Shown one piece after another: positions 7,783 through 16,036 of a stretch of DNA of 64,000 nucleotides. Below the pieces are notes generated by a model, which was not told the DNA's origin, searched no databases, and worked only from the letters and a program-made list of their open reading frames with translations. Made by a program: the position numbers and the translations under genes. This DNA comes from Actinophytocola sp963826035 (GTDB lineage: Bacteria > Actinomycetota > Actinomycetes > Mycobacteriales > Pseudonocardiaceae). The DNA lies in NCBI GenBank assembly GCA_963826035.1, contig CAWGVZ010000004.1, forward strand, positions 1,167,678 to 1,231,677, read 5' to 3'. Within the stretch, counting starts at the first letter, position 1, and each line of letters opens with the position of its first letter.

Positions 7783-9099
7783 ATGAGCGAACCCCTGCCT
7801 TCTTTGGTGACGAGCCCGATGACGACCACCCCCGTGCCCGCGGTCACCCCCGCCCCGCGACCTACGATTCTGCGACGGCTCGCACTGGACACGGCCTACG
7901 GCCTGTCCGCCCTCCCCTTGGCGATCCTGGGGTTCGTCGTGACCGTGGCCGGCATCGCCGCCGGCGTCGGGCTGCTCGTGGTCTGGGTGGGGCTCGCGGT
8001 GCTCGCCGGCACCCTGTTCGCGATGCGCGGCCTGGCCCACCTCGAACGGCTTCGCCTCCGCAACCTGCAGCTGCGGGCTGCTCCGTCGCCGATCTATCGG
8101 GTGGCGGCGCCCGACGCCGGACCCGTTCGTCGCCTGCTGACCCCGCTGCGTGACCCGCAGTCCTGGCTGGACTCGCTGTGGGGGGTGGCCGGCTTCCTGA
8201 CCGGCATCATCGCCTTCGTGTTCACCGTGACCTGGTGGGCAGGGGCGCTGGGTGGCCTCAGCTACTGGTTCTGGCAGCAGTACCTGCCGAACGACGACGA
8301 CGTCACTCTCGTCGAGCTGATGGGCATCGGACACGGGCAGCGAGCCGAGAGCGTGCTCTACCTAGTCTTCGGTGTCTTCTTCGCGCTGACGCTCCCAGCC
8401 GTGCTCCGCGCGGTGAGCGTCACTCACGGCGGGCTGGCCAGTGCGCTGCTCTGCAGCCGCGCCGAGCTGCAGGCGGAGGTACTCCGGGTGTCCGGCAGCC
8501 GCGACGCCGCCCACCGCGCCGAGGCCGACTCGCTGCGCCGGCTCGAGCGCGACATCCACGACGGCCCCCAGCAACGGCTGGTGCGGCTGACCATGGACCT
8601 CGGCCGAGCCCGCAAGCAGATGGCCGACGATCCCGCCCGCGCCGGCGAGACCATCGAGTCCGCGCTGGCCCAGGCGCGCGAGACCGTCGACGAGCTGCGC
8701 TCACTCTCGCGCGGCATCGCGCCGCCGCTACTCGTCGACCGCGGCCTCCGGGTGGCGCTCGAGGAGATGCTGCGCGGCGGCGTCGTGCCGGTGCAGCCGA
8801 CCATCGACGTACCCGACCACCTGCCGCCGCAGGTCGAGACCGCCGTCTACTTCGTGGTCGCCGAGGCCCTGACCAACGTGGCCAAGCACAGCGGTGCCGG
8901 GCAGGCGTGGGTCGCGGTGACCACGCACGCCGACGCGGTGATCGTGCGCGTCGAGGACGACGGCGTCGGGGGTGCCCACGAGTCGAAGGGTCTCGGGCTC
9001 GCCGGGCTGCGCCAGCGGCTCGAGGGCGTCGACGGGGTGTTGGGCATGACCTCGCCCGACGGCGGGCCGACCGTGCTCGAGGCGAGAATCCCCCTATGA
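7783..9099 (+). CDS. NarL-type two-component sensor histidine kinase
   Basis: 438 residues. The N-terminal half has hydrophobic segments (about residues 37-80 and 135-210) of the kind found in membrane sensor domains preceding HisKA_3. The phospho-acceptor motif ERDIHDGPQQRL has His near residue 259. The ATPase domain contains ALTNVAKHS (N box), VEDDGVGG (G1) and GLGLAGLRQRLEG (G2). The ATG at 7783 is preferred to the upstream open frame. It is followed 10 bases later by its response regulator. The stimulus is not evident. Confidence 0.87.
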   Translation: MSEPLPSLVTSPMTTTPVPAVTPAPRPTILRRLALDTAYGLSALPLAILGFVVTVAGIAAGVGLLVVWVGLAVLAGTLFAMRGLAHLERLRLRNLQLRAAPSPIYRVAAPDAGPVRRLLTPLRDPQSWLDSLWGVAGFLTGIIAFVFTVTWWAGALGGLSYWFWQQYLPNDDDVTLVELMGIGHGQRAESVLYLVFGVFFALTLPAVLRAVSVTHGGLASALLCSRAELQAEVLRVSGSRDAAHRAEADSLRRLERDIHDGPQQRLVRLTMDLGRARKQMADDPARAGETIESALAQARETVDELRSLSRGIAPPLLVDRGLRVALEEMLRGGVVPVQPTIDVPDHLPPQVETAVYFVVAEALTNVAKHSGAGQAWVAVTTHADAVIVRVEDDGVGGAHESKGLGLAGLRQRLEGVDGVLGMTSPDGGPTVLEARIPL

Positions 9100-9109
9100 G
9101 GCTGTACCC

Positions 9110-9751
9110 ATGAGAATCGCGATCGCGGACGACTCGCTGCTGCTGCGCGAGGGGTTGCAGCTGCTGCTTACGGAGGCCGGCCATGACGTGGTCGCCTCGG
9201 TGGGCGACGGGCCGGCCCTGGTCCACGCGGTCCTGCACGAGCGGCCCGACATCGCCGTGGTCGACGTCCGGATGCCGCCGAGCCACACCGACGAGGGCCT
9301 GCGGGCGGCGGTGGAGGTGCGCTCGCAGTGGCCCGAGGCGAAGCTGATGGTGCTGTCGCAGTACGTCGAGGTCTCCTACGCCGACGACCTGCTCGCCGAC
9401 GGTAAGGGCGGTATCGGTTACCTCCTCAAGGACCGCGTCAGCGACCTCGACGACTTCCTCGCGGCCCTGGCCACGGTGGCGCAGGGCGGCACCGTGCTAG
9501 ACCCGCTCGTCGTGCGTCAGCTGATGTCGCGAAATCGCGATCCGCTCGAGGCCCTGACGGCACGCGAGCGCGAGGTGCTGTCGCTGATGGCAGAGGGTCG
9601 CTCCAACACGGCTATCGCCGAGGCGCTGACCGTCACCCTCGGTGCGGTCGAGAAGCACACCCAGCGGATCTTCTCCAAGCTCGGCCTGATGCCCGACGAC
9701 GACGCCGCCCACCGCCGGGTGCTCGCCGTGATCAGCTACCTCCGGTCGTAG
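9110..9751 (+). CDS. LuxR/NarL family response regulator
   Basis: 213 residues. The receiver domain starts IAIADDSLLLREGL, with the phospho-acceptor Asp in DIAVVDVRMPP (about residue 54) and the conserved Lys in GYLLKDRV. The C-terminal LuxR helix-turn-helix reads LTAREREVLSLMAEGRSN to VEKHTQRIFSKLGL. It pairs with the sensor kinase directly upstream. It is convergent with the Gfo/Idh gene across a 106-bp gap filled with repeats. Confidence 0.9.
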   Translation: MRIAIADDSLLLREGLQLLLTEAGHDVVASVGDGPALVHAVLHERPDIAVVDVRMPPSHTDEGLRAAVEVRSQWPEAKLMVLSQYVEVSYADDLLADGKGGIGYLLKDRVSDLDDFLAALATVAQGGTVLDPLVVRQLMSRNRDPLEALTAREREVLSLMAEGRSNTAIAEALTVTLGAVEKHTQRIFSKLGLMPDDDAAHRRVLAVISYLRS

Positions 9752-9758
9752 CTCAACG

Positions 9759-9860
9759 TCGAGTCGGCGCATCATCCGGCCTGAGCAACGCCGAGTCGGC
9801 GCAAAGCCGACGACGTAGCGCCGACTCGCGCGCTCTCACGTCCGACTTTGCGCCGACTCA
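9759..9860. repeat. Dispersed GAGTCGGCGC repeat, four copies
   Basis: Forward copies lie at 9759-9770 and 9790-9806, and reverse copies at 9816-9828 and 9844-9860. The last contains the stop codon of the Gfo/Idh gene. Two forward plus two reverse copies can form nested hairpins between two convergent genes. Together with the three copies at 5776-5848 this makes seven in the window, all in or at the edge of intergenic DNA. Confidence 0.75.
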
Positions 9861-10844
9861 CCCTCCGGTCGTAGCTCCCACCTGGCGCAGCAGGTCCTCC
9901 ATCTGTCGCATGATCAGCAAGGTCTGGGAATGGGGGACCAGCGGGCTCTCGAGCAGATCTTCGCGCAGGCACCGCCCCACCTCCGCGATCTCGTTGCCGT
10001 AGCCGCGGCCAATCACTGGCCCGGCCCCCTCGATGCGCACCGGGTCACCGTCGATCGGGATGAAGTCGGCGTACGCCGGATGGTGGAAGGAGTCCGGCAC
10101 GTCGATCCGGCCGAGGTCGGTGGTGATCGATGCGGTGCGCGACAGCCACGACGTCATCGACGCGGCCATCGTGGCGAGCACGCCACCCGGGTAACGGCCG
10201 TTCATGCTGGCGTCGACGTCGTAGCCCTGTGGGGAGAGCTCTGCCAGAGCCGTCAGCTCCTCCGCCTCGCCGAGCATCAGGTGCGCGAAGGTGAGCGGGT
10301 AGATGCCGACGTCGAGCATCGCGCTGGCACCCAGCTCCGGGTTGAAGATGCGGCCCTCCGGAGGGCCCTCGAACCGGTTGCCGAGCTCCGCACGAAGATG
10401 GTGAGGCGTCCCGAAGCGCCCCGAGGCCAGGCCGTCGCGGACCGCGAGGACCACCGGATGACAGGCGGTCCACATCGCCTCCATCAGGAACCGGCCGTGC
10501 TGCCGCGCCAGCGCGATCATCTGCTCGGCATCGGCCACGGCGAGGGTGACCGGCTTCTCGCACAGCACGTGCTTCCCGGCCTCGAACGCGATCCGTGCGT
10601 TGTCGAGGTGCATCGAGTGCGGGGTGGCGACGTAGACGACGTCCACGTCGGCGTCCGCGACCAGCTCTTCATAGGAGCCGTACGCCGTGCCGCCGAACTC
10701 GCCCGCAAAGGCCTCTGCCGCGTCGAGCCGGCGCGAGCCGACGGCGCTCAGCTCGGCGCCGGGAGTCAGCATCAGGTCGTTCGCGAACTGCCGCGCGATG
10801 TTGCCGGTGGCGAGGATCCCCCACCGGACGGGCGAGTCGGTCAT
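9858..10844 (-). CDS. Gfo/Idh/MocA family oxidoreductase
   Basis: 328 residues. The N-terminal Rossmann domain begins RWGILATGNIARQFA (GxGxxA-like). It is followed by DVVYVATPHSMH and the signature GKHVLCEKPVTL, in which EKP supplies the catalytic Lys. The C-terminal alpha/beta domain carries the GRIFNPELGASAMLDVGIYPL segment typical of dihydrodiol-dehydrogenase-like members. Such enzymes oxidise or reduce sugars or cyclic diols using NAD(P). No pathway partner is adjacent. Its stop codon lies inside a copy of the GAGTCGGCGC repeat. Confidence 0.88.
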   Translation of the reverse strand: MTDSPVRWGILATGNIARQFANDLMLTPGAELSAVGSRRLDAAEAFAGEFGGTAYGSYEELVADADVDVVYVATPHSMHLDNARIAFEAGKHVLCEKPVTLAVADAEQMIALARQHGRFLMEAMWTACHPVVLAVRDGLASGRFGTPHHLRAELGNRFEGPPEGRIFNPELGASAMLDVGIYPLTFAHLMLGEAEELTALAELSPQGYDVDASMNGRYPGGVLATMAASMTSWLSRTASITTDLGRIDVPDSFHHPAYADFIPIDGDPVRIEGAGPVIGRGYGNEIAEVGRCLREDLLESPLVPHSQTLLIMRQMEDLLRQVGATTGG

Positions 10845-10912
10845 GGGACCACCCTAGGCACGCCCGGCGATTCTAATAACATCGTTGTGATTCGCCCACT
10901 ACAGTGGCGCGC

Positions 10913-11209
10913 ATGGATGCCCAGCGCGACCAGCGGCAAGCGCCCCAGGGCGAGGGGAACGGCCTCAGCGACCGCGACCGCGAGATCCTCGAGTTCGAGC
11001 GGCAGTGGTGGAAGTACGCCGGCGCCAAGGAGACCGCTGTCCGCGAGCAGTTCGACATGAGCTCGACCCGCTACTACCAGGTGCTCAACGCGCTGATCGA
11101 CCGCCCGGAGGCCCTCGAGGCCGATCCGTTGCTGGTCCGGCGCCTGCGTCGTCTCCGCTCCCAGCGCCAGCGCCAGCGCTCCGCACGCCGTCTCGGCTTC
11201 GAGGTCTGA
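10913..11209 (+). CDS. DUF3263 domain protein (small helix-turn-helix)
   Basis: 98 residues from ATG 10913; a GTG three codons earlier is an alternative. The core LSDRDREILEFERQWWKYAGAKE, followed by FDMSSTRYYQVLNALID, is the DUF3263 pattern, a short actinobacterial helix-turn-helix protein of unknown target. The tail is very Arg-rich (RRLRRLRSQRQRQRSARR), which suggests nucleic acid binding. It is followed 2 bases later by a LytR_C-domain membrane protein, a pairing common in actinobacteria and likely an operon. Confidence 0.8.
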   Translation: MDAQRDQRQAPQGEGNGLSDRDREILEFERQWWKYAGAKETAVREQFDMSSTRYYQVLNALIDRPEALEADPLLVRRLRRLRSQRQRQRSARRLGFEV

Positions 11210-11211
11210 GC

Positions 11212-11715
11212 GTGCGGGCCGGTCCCCGCCGTCGCGACCAGCGCGGGGCGATCCTTCCTTCGCCGGTCGTGATGCTGAGTGTGATCGCGGTGGTGATGGC
11301 CGCCGTCACGTTCGTGGCGACCCGGGGCGACGAGCCCACCGAACGTGAGGTCACCCCCGTCGCCCAGGAACCCGAGCCCACGCCATCGGCGACCCCGACC
11401 GTGAAGCCGAAGCCGCCGAAGCCCGAGATCAAGCGCGGCGAGATCTACGTCGAGGTCTACAACAACTCCAACATCTCCGGCCTCGCCGGCCGGGTCGCCG
11501 AGAAGGCCACCGGTGCCGGCTGGAAGGTGGTCGGCAGCGACAACTGGGTCGGCACCATCCCGACCAACACGGTCTACTACCCGAAGCGGCTGAAGGAGGA
11601 GGCCGAGCTGCTTGCGCTCGACCTCGGCATCAAGCGCACCTACCTCGCCGTCGCCCCGATGAAGCTCGACCGGCTCACGGTCATCCTCACCGCGGAGCTC
11701 TACGCGCTCAGTTGA
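11212..11715 (+). CDS. LytR C-terminal domain membrane protein
   Basis: 167 residues from GTG 11212. A basic N-terminus is followed by one membrane segment (PSPVVMLSVIAVVMAAVTFVA), a Pro/Thr-rich linker (PEPTPSATPTVKPKPPKP) and a LytR_C domain with IYVEVYNNSNISGLAGRVAEKA and VYYPKRLKEEAELLA. LytR_C domains occur on the outside of the membrane in cell-wall-related proteins, but their activity is not established. It overlaps the convergent PEP-mutase-like gene by 8 bases. Confidence 0.82.
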   Translation: MRAGPRRRDQRGAILPSPVVMLSVIAVVMAAVTFVATRGDEPTEREVTPVAQEPEPTPSATPTVKPKPPKPEIKRGEIYVEVYNNSNISGLAGRVAEKATGAGWKVVGSDNWVGTIPTNTVYYPKRLKEEAELLALDLGIKRTYLAVAPMKLDRLTVILTAELYALS

Positions 11716-12487
11716 GCGGACGCATCTTGGCGGGGTCTACGCCGCCACCGGCGTGCACGTCCTCGACCAGCTCCTGCAGCGCGGTGAGCGCGACCCGCTG
11801 CGGCATCGGCCCGTAGGACACCCGGGCCACGCCGAGCTCCTGCAGTCGCGCCAGCGACGGAATCCCGGGGGCGCCGATCATGGTCAGCCGCTGCGGGCCG
11901 TAGGCCTCGACGAGCGTGGAGACCTGCTCCTCGTCGAGCCTCCCGGGCACGAAGACCACCGGCGCACCGGCGTCGAGATAGGCGCGGCCCCGCTCCACTG
12001 CGTCGGCCAGGACCTCCGCAGGGTCGCGGTCGCCGGCCCTCACGAACGCGTCGGTGCGGGCGTTGAGCACGAAGTCGACGCCCTCCTCCTCGGCGACCTT
12101 CATGATCTCCTCGACCTGCGCGGCGGCCTCGGTCAGCGGCTTCATCTGGTCCTCGATGTTGGCACCGACCACGCCGAGGCCGATGGCGGCGCGGACGGCC
12201 TGGGGTGCGTCGCCGTAGCCGCTCTCGAGGTCTGCGGTCACCGGCAGCTCGGTCGCGTTCGCGATCCGGCCGACCATCTCGAGCATCAGCCCCACCGGGA
12301 TGACCTCGCCGTCGTCGTAGCCGAAGGTGGCCGCGATCGAGTGACTGGCTGTGGCGATCGCCTTGGTGCCAGGAGTGCCTGCCACGACCCGGGCGCTGAC
12401 CACGTCCCAGACGTTGACCACCGTCAGCAGCTCGGGGTCCTGATGAAGCCGAAGAAGCTCGGTCCCCCGAGCTCGCACGTCATCCAT
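11708..12487 (-). CDS. Isocitrate lyase/PEP phosphonomutase family protein
   Basis: 259 residues from ATG 12487; a TTG at 12499 is the alternative start. It has the family features VVNVWDVVSARVV, TASHSIAATFGYDDG, PVTADLESGYG, GVVGANIEDQ and VLNARTDAF. The length and absence of the KKCGH catalytic motif exclude a true isocitrate lyase. It belongs to the short PEP-mutase-like/oxaloacetate-hydrolase-like group of C-C or P-C bond-cleaving enzymes, and its substrate is unknown. It is divergent from otsB. Confidence 0.82.
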   Translation of the reverse strand: MDDVRARGTELLRLHQDPELLTVVNVWDVVSARVVAGTPGTKAIATASHSIAATFGYDDGEVIPVGLMLEMVGRIANATELPVTADLESGYGDAPQAVRAAIGLGVVGANIEDQMKPLTEAAAQVEEIMKVAEEEGVDFVLNARTDAFVRAGDRDPAEVLADAVERGRAYLDAGAPVVFVPGRLDEEQVSTLVEAYGPQRLTMIGAPGIPSLARLQELGVARVSYGPMPQRVALTALQELVEDVHAGGGVDPAKMRPLN

Positions 12488-12547
12488 GACGGCAGTCAAG
12501 CAGAGGCCAAAAAGCGTCTGGGAGCGTTCTCATGGTTGGCTGGTGAC

Positions 12548-13393
12548 GTGGACTTCACGTCGATCGAGGGCGAGCAGAAGTACGCCGCCATCGTCCGTGC
12601 CGCGGCGGAGACCGTGATCGGGCTGGACTTCGACGGCACGCTGTCACCGATCGTCGACGACCCGAACCAGGCCCACATCCACCCCGACGCGCGCGACGTA
12701 CTGGTCGAGCTCGCCGAGCAGGTGCTGGCCCTCGCCGTGATCACCGGGCGGCCCGCGCGGCAGGCGCTCGACCTCGGCGGGCTCGAGGTGGTCGGCAACG
12801 CGGTCGGCGACGCGGGCAAGGAGCTCTACCTCTTCGGTCAGTACGGCAACGAGCGCTGGAGCTCCACGAACCGCCGGGTGGTGAGCCCGCGGCCGCCGGC
12901 CGGGCTGGCCACGTTCGAGCGAGAGCTGACCCGTGTCCTGCGCCGGCTCGACGCCGGTGACGCGTACGTCGAGGACAAGGGCCTCGCGGTCGCCGTACAC
13001 ACCCGGCGGCTGCCAGACGCGGAAGCTGCCTTCGAACGGTTGCTGGCCCCGCTCAAGGACCTGGCCGACCACTACGACCTGGTGGTCGAGCCGGGCCGAA
13101 GCGTGATCGAGGTCCGCTCACCGGGCATGCACAAGGGTCTGGTCGTGCAGGGCCTGGTCGAGGAGCTGGGCGCCCGAGGCTTCGTCTTCGCCGGCGACGA
13201 CCTCGGCGACCTGGAGGCGTTCGAGGCGGTGGCCGAGCTGGCCAAGGGCGGCATGCCGACCCTTCTTGTCTGCTCCGCGTCCGATGAACAGGGCGCGCTG
13301 CGCTCGCTCGCCGACGTCGTCGTGGACGGCCCCGACGGGGTGCTCGCGATGCTGCGGCAGCTCGCCGCCGACGCTCGCGAGCTGCGCGCCTGA
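12548..13393 (+). CDS. otsB: Trehalose-phosphatase
   Basis: 281 residues from GTG 12548. HAD-superfamily phosphatase that dephosphorylates the trehalose-6-phosphate made by OtsA. HAD motif I is GLDFDGTLSPIVDDP, with the nucleophile Asp in DFDGT. AVITGRP is motif II, and FAGDDLGDLEAFEA is motif IV. The frame is open far upstream to 11753 because the PEP-mutase-like gene lies opposite; that extension has no family counterpart, so I reject it. It is followed after about 65 bases by the SAM riboswitch of the next operon. Confidence 0.92.
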   Translation: MDFTSIEGEQKYAAIVRAAAETVIGLDFDGTLSPIVDDPNQAHIHPDARDVLVELAEQVLALAVITGRPARQALDLGGLEVVGNAVGDAGKELYLFGQYGNERWSSTNRRVVSPRPPAGLATFERELTRVLRRLDAGDAYVEDKGLAVAVHTRRLPDAEAAFERLLAPLKDLADHYDLVVEPGRSVIEVRSPGMHKGLVVQGLVEELGARGFVFAGDDLGDLEAFEAVAELAKGGMPTLLVCSASDEQGALRSLADVVVDGPDGVLAMLRQLAADARELRA

Positions 13394-13458
13394 TCGGCGT
13401 CCACATGCCGGTATCGGTGTACACATTCTGAGACGCGCTCCCGTAGAGTTCTGAACAG

Positions 13459-13597
13459 CTCATCCAGAGGGACTGAGGGAACGGCCCTGCGAAGTCCCGG
13501 CAACCGCCGCGTGCCCCCCGTGCTGCCCCAGCGCACACGGTCGCGGAAACGGTGCCAAATCCGTCCCGGAGGCGAAGGTCGCGCCGGGAAAGATGAG
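13459..13597 (+). promoter_or_regulatory. SAM-I (S-box) riboswitch
   Basis: Closing stem P1 is CTCATC (13459-13464) with GATGAG (13592-13597). Between them lie the conserved S-box elements: AGAGGGACTGAGGGAACGGC, then GAAGTCCCGGCAACC, a stem-loop around GCCGCG/CGCGG, and GGTGCCAAATCC. This core matches the known SAM-binding architecture. Shine-Dalgarno AAGGAGGA follows immediately (13598-13605), before GTG 13609. In high-GC bacteria SAM-I elements usually act on translation initiation, and P1 lying next to the Shine-Dalgarno fits that. High SAM should therefore lower expression of the threonine-synthase-like gene. Confidence 0.92.
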
Positions 13598-13608
13598 AAG
13601 GAGGACCC

Positions 13609-14892
13609 GTGAGCACCGTTGTCGATGAAACGACCACCACCCCGACCGCTGGGCCGCAGCTGCGCGAAGGCGCCTTCGGCCACGCCACCGCCCTCTCCTG
13701 CCGCGAGTGTGGCCACGAGGTAGAGCTCGGCCCGCACTACGCGTGCCCGGAGTGCTTCGGCCCGCTGGAGATTGCCTACGCCTTCCCCAAGATCACCCGC
13801 GAGCAGATCGAGGCCGGCCCCCCCAACATCTGGCGCTACAAGGCGCTGCTGCCGGTGCCGGATGACATCGAGCAGAGCCCCAACATGGAGCCGGGCTTCA
13901 CGAGGCTGCTCAGGGCGAACAACCTCGGTCGCGAGCTCGGCTTCGACAACCTGTGGGTGAAGGACGACTCCACGAACCCCACCAACTCCTTCAAGGACCG
14001 GGTCGTGGCCTGTGCGCTGAGTGCCGCCACCGAGTTCCACAGCAAGGTGTTCGCCTGCCCGTCGACCGGCAACCTCGCGAACGCCGTGGCCGCCGCCGGC
14101 GCCCGGGCCGGCATCAAGACCGTGGTGTTCATCCCCAGCGACCTCGAGCAGCCGAAGCAGGTCAACTCCGCGATCTTCACCGAGTCCCTGGTCGCCGTGA
14201 ACGGCAACTACGACGACGTCAACAAGCTGGCCTCGGAGATCGCCGGTGAGCAGGAGGGCTGGGCGTTCGTCAACGTCAACGTCCGCCCCTACTACGCCGA
14301 GGGTTCCAAGACCCTGGGCTACGAGATCGCCGAGCAGCTCGGCTGGCGGCTGCCCGAGCAGATCGTGATCCCGGTGGCCTCCGGCTCGCAGCTGACCAAG
14401 GTCGACAAGGCGTTCCAGGAGCTGATCGAGCTCGGCCTCGTCGAGGACACGCCCTACAAGGTCTACGGCGCCCAGGCCACCGGCTGCTCGCCGGTCTCGG
14501 TCGCCTACAAGACCGGCGTCGACGCGATCCGCCCGGTCAAGCCGGACACCATCGCCAAGAGCCTGGCCATCGGCAACCCCGCTGACGGCATCTACGTGCT
14601 CGACATCTGCCGCCGCACCGGCGGCAGCGTCGAGGACATCACCGACGAGCAGGTCCGCGACGCGATCGTGCTGCTGGCCCGCACCGAGGGCATCTTCACC
14701 GAGACCGCCGGCGGCACCACGGTCGGCGTACTGAAGAAGCTGGTGGAGACCGGCCAGCTCGACCCGACCCTCGAGACCGTCGTCATCAATACCGGTCACG
14801 GGCTGAAGACCCTCGACGCGGTCTCCGGCTCCGTCGGTCCGGTTGCCACCATTGACCCGTCGTACGCCGCCTTCGTCCAGACCGGCATCTGA
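13609..14892 (+). CDS. thrC: Threonine synthase family PLP enzyme (SAM-riboswitch controlled)
   Basis: 427 residues; fold-type II PLP enzyme. By family it converts O-phosphohomoserine to threonine. An N-terminal zinc-ribbon (CRECGHE and CPECFGP, about residues 28-50) precedes the PLP domain. The PLP lysine is in NPTNSFKDRVVA (about residue 129), and the phosphate/cofactor loop is ACPSTGNLANAVAAAGA. These differ from the commoner NPTGSFKDRG and SSGNT patterns, marking a distinct subgroup. Control by a SAM riboswitch and a following sulfur-carrier gene raise the possibility of a role in methionine or homocysteine formation (inference). Confidence 0.85.
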   Translation: MSTVVDETTTTPTAGPQLREGAFGHATALSCRECGHEVELGPHYACPECFGPLEIAYAFPKITREQIEAGPPNIWRYKALLPVPDDIEQSPNMEPGFTRLLRANNLGRELGFDNLWVKDDSTNPTNSFKDRVVACALSAATEFHSKVFACPSTGNLANAVAAAGARAGIKTVVFIPSDLEQPKQVNSAIFTESLVAVNGNYDDVNKLASEIAGEQEGWAFVNVNVRPYYAEGSKTLGYEIAEQLGWRLPEQIVIPVASGSQLTKVDKAFQELIELGLVEDTPYKVYGAQATGCSPVSVAYKTGVDAIRPVKPDTIAKSLAIGNPADGIYVLDICRRTGGSVEDITDEQVRDAIVLLARTEGIFTETAGGTTVGVLKKLVETGQLDPTLETVVINTGHGLKTLDAVSGSVGPVATIDPSYAAFVQTGI

Positions 14893-14912
14893 GCCAGAGG
14901 GAGAGAGTTCCG

Positions 14913-15188
14913 TTGAGCGTTTCCGTCCGCGTCCCCACCATCCTGCGCACCTACACGGGTGGTGAGTCCGAGGTGTCTGCTTCGGGCGCCACCCTGGCCG
15001 ACGTACTCGACGACCTGGATGCCAGCTACTCCGGCATCAAGGGCCGGATCCTCGACGACAACGGCGAGCTGCGTCGTTTCGTGAACGTCTACGTCGGCAA
15101 CGACGACGTGCGCTTCCTCGACAACCTCGCCACCCCCACGCCTGAGGGCACCCAGATCTCGGTGATCCCGGCGGTCGCCGGGGGTTAG
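14913..15188 (+). CDS. MoaD/ThiS-type ubiquitin-like sulfur carrier, CysO-like
   Basis: 91 residues from TTG 14913. Beta-grasp protein ending in AVAGG; the terminal Gly-Gly is where a thiocarboxylate is formed in MoaD, ThiS and CysO. ILRTYTGGESEVSASGATLADVLDDLD and RFVNVYVGNDDVRFLDNL match the CysO-type group, which passes sulfur to a PLP-dependent enzyme. It lies 20 bases after the threonine-synthase-like gene, probably in the same riboswitch-controlled transcript. No activating E1-like enzyme or JAMM protease is nearby. Confidence 0.85.
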   Translation: MSVSVRVPTILRTYTGGESEVSASGATLADVLDDLDASYSGIKGRILDDNGELRRFVNVYVGNDDVRFLDNLATPTPEGTQISVIPAVAGG

Positions 15189-15223
15189 CCGCCCGTTCAG
15201 GTGGACGTGCGACCAATGGGGTC

Positions 15224-16036
15224 GTGCGACGACCACTGCTCCTCACCGTCGGGGCGGCCGCCGCGGCCGGGTTCGGTGTGCGACTGCTGCTGGAGCGCCA
15301 GGCCGCGATCGCGCGGCGCATCATCGGCAAGCAGCTGGGCGAGGTAGCGCTGCCCGCCGACCGCGTCTGGCGCAAGAAGCTCGGTGCCCCACTCGACCTG
15401 CTGCTGCTCGGTGACTCGATCGCGGCCGGTCTCGGGGCCGAGCGGCGCAAGGACACGCTGGGCGGCCGGCTGAGCAAGCGGTTGGCTGCGGCCACTCATC
15501 GCTCGGTGCGACTGACCACGGCCGCGCGGGTCGGCTCGGAGTCGTCGGTGCTGGCCAGCCAGCTCGATGACCTGCCGCCGGACTACCGCGCCGATGTCGC
15601 CGTGATCGTGGTCGGCGGCAACGACGTGACCCATCGCGTTCCTGTGGCCGACTCGGTGCGCCATCTGGAGGATGCGGTCCGCCGGCTCCGCGAGGGCGGC
15701 ACGGCCGTCGTCGTCGGTACCTGCCCCGACCTAGGCGCCCTGCGGCCGGTGCCGCAGCCGTTGCGGGCGCTCGGGTCGCGCGCCTCCCGGCAGCTGGCGG
15801 TGGCCCAGCGGGAGGCGGTCGCGCCGCTCGGCGCCTACGTCGTCGACCTGGCCGCGGTGGTGGGGACGTTCTTCATCACGAACCCCGACGAGATGTTCAG
15901 CCTGGACCGCTTCCACCCGTCGGCGACCGGCTACCGGCGGACGGCGAAGGCCATGCTCCCGTCGGTGCTGGCCGCGCTCGGTGTGGCCGACGACCTGCCC
16001 TTCGGCCACCACGCTCCGGCTCAGAGCGACGCCTGA
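15224..16036 (+). CDS. SGNH/GDSL family hydrolase, membrane-anchored
   Basis: 270 residues from GTG 15224. A short hydrophobic N-terminus (LLLTVGAAAAAGFGVRLLL) may anchor or export it. SGNH blocks are all visible: block I LLLGDSIAAGLGAE with the nucleophile Ser, a Gly-containing block II around ARVGSESS, block III VIVVGGNDVTHR, and block V DRFHPSATGYR with catalytic Asp and His. This fits an esterase or lipase acting on acyl esters; its substrate is unknown. It ends convergently, overlapping the ECF42 gene by 16 bases. Confidence 0.87.
   Translation: MRRPLLLTVGAAAAAGFGVRLLLERQAAIARRIIGKQLGEVALPADRVWRKKLGAPLDLLLLGDSIAAGLGAERRKDTLGGRLSKRLAAATHRSVRLTTAARVGSESSVLASQLDDLPPDYRADVAVIVVGGNDVTHRVPVADSVRHLEDAVRRLREGGTAVVVGTCPDLGALRPVPQPLRALGSRASRQLAVAQREAVAPLGAYVVDLAAVVGTFFITNPDEMFSLDRFHPSATGYRRTAKAMLPSVLAALGVADDLPFGHHAPAQSDA

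Noticed and set aside
11708..12487. True isocitrate lyase
   Set aside because: Too short and lacks KKCGH; it is a PEP-mutase-like relative.
11753..12547. Long N-terminal extension of OtsB
   Set aside because: It is the antisense shadow of the PEP-mutase-like gene; OtsB homology begins just after the GTG at 12548.
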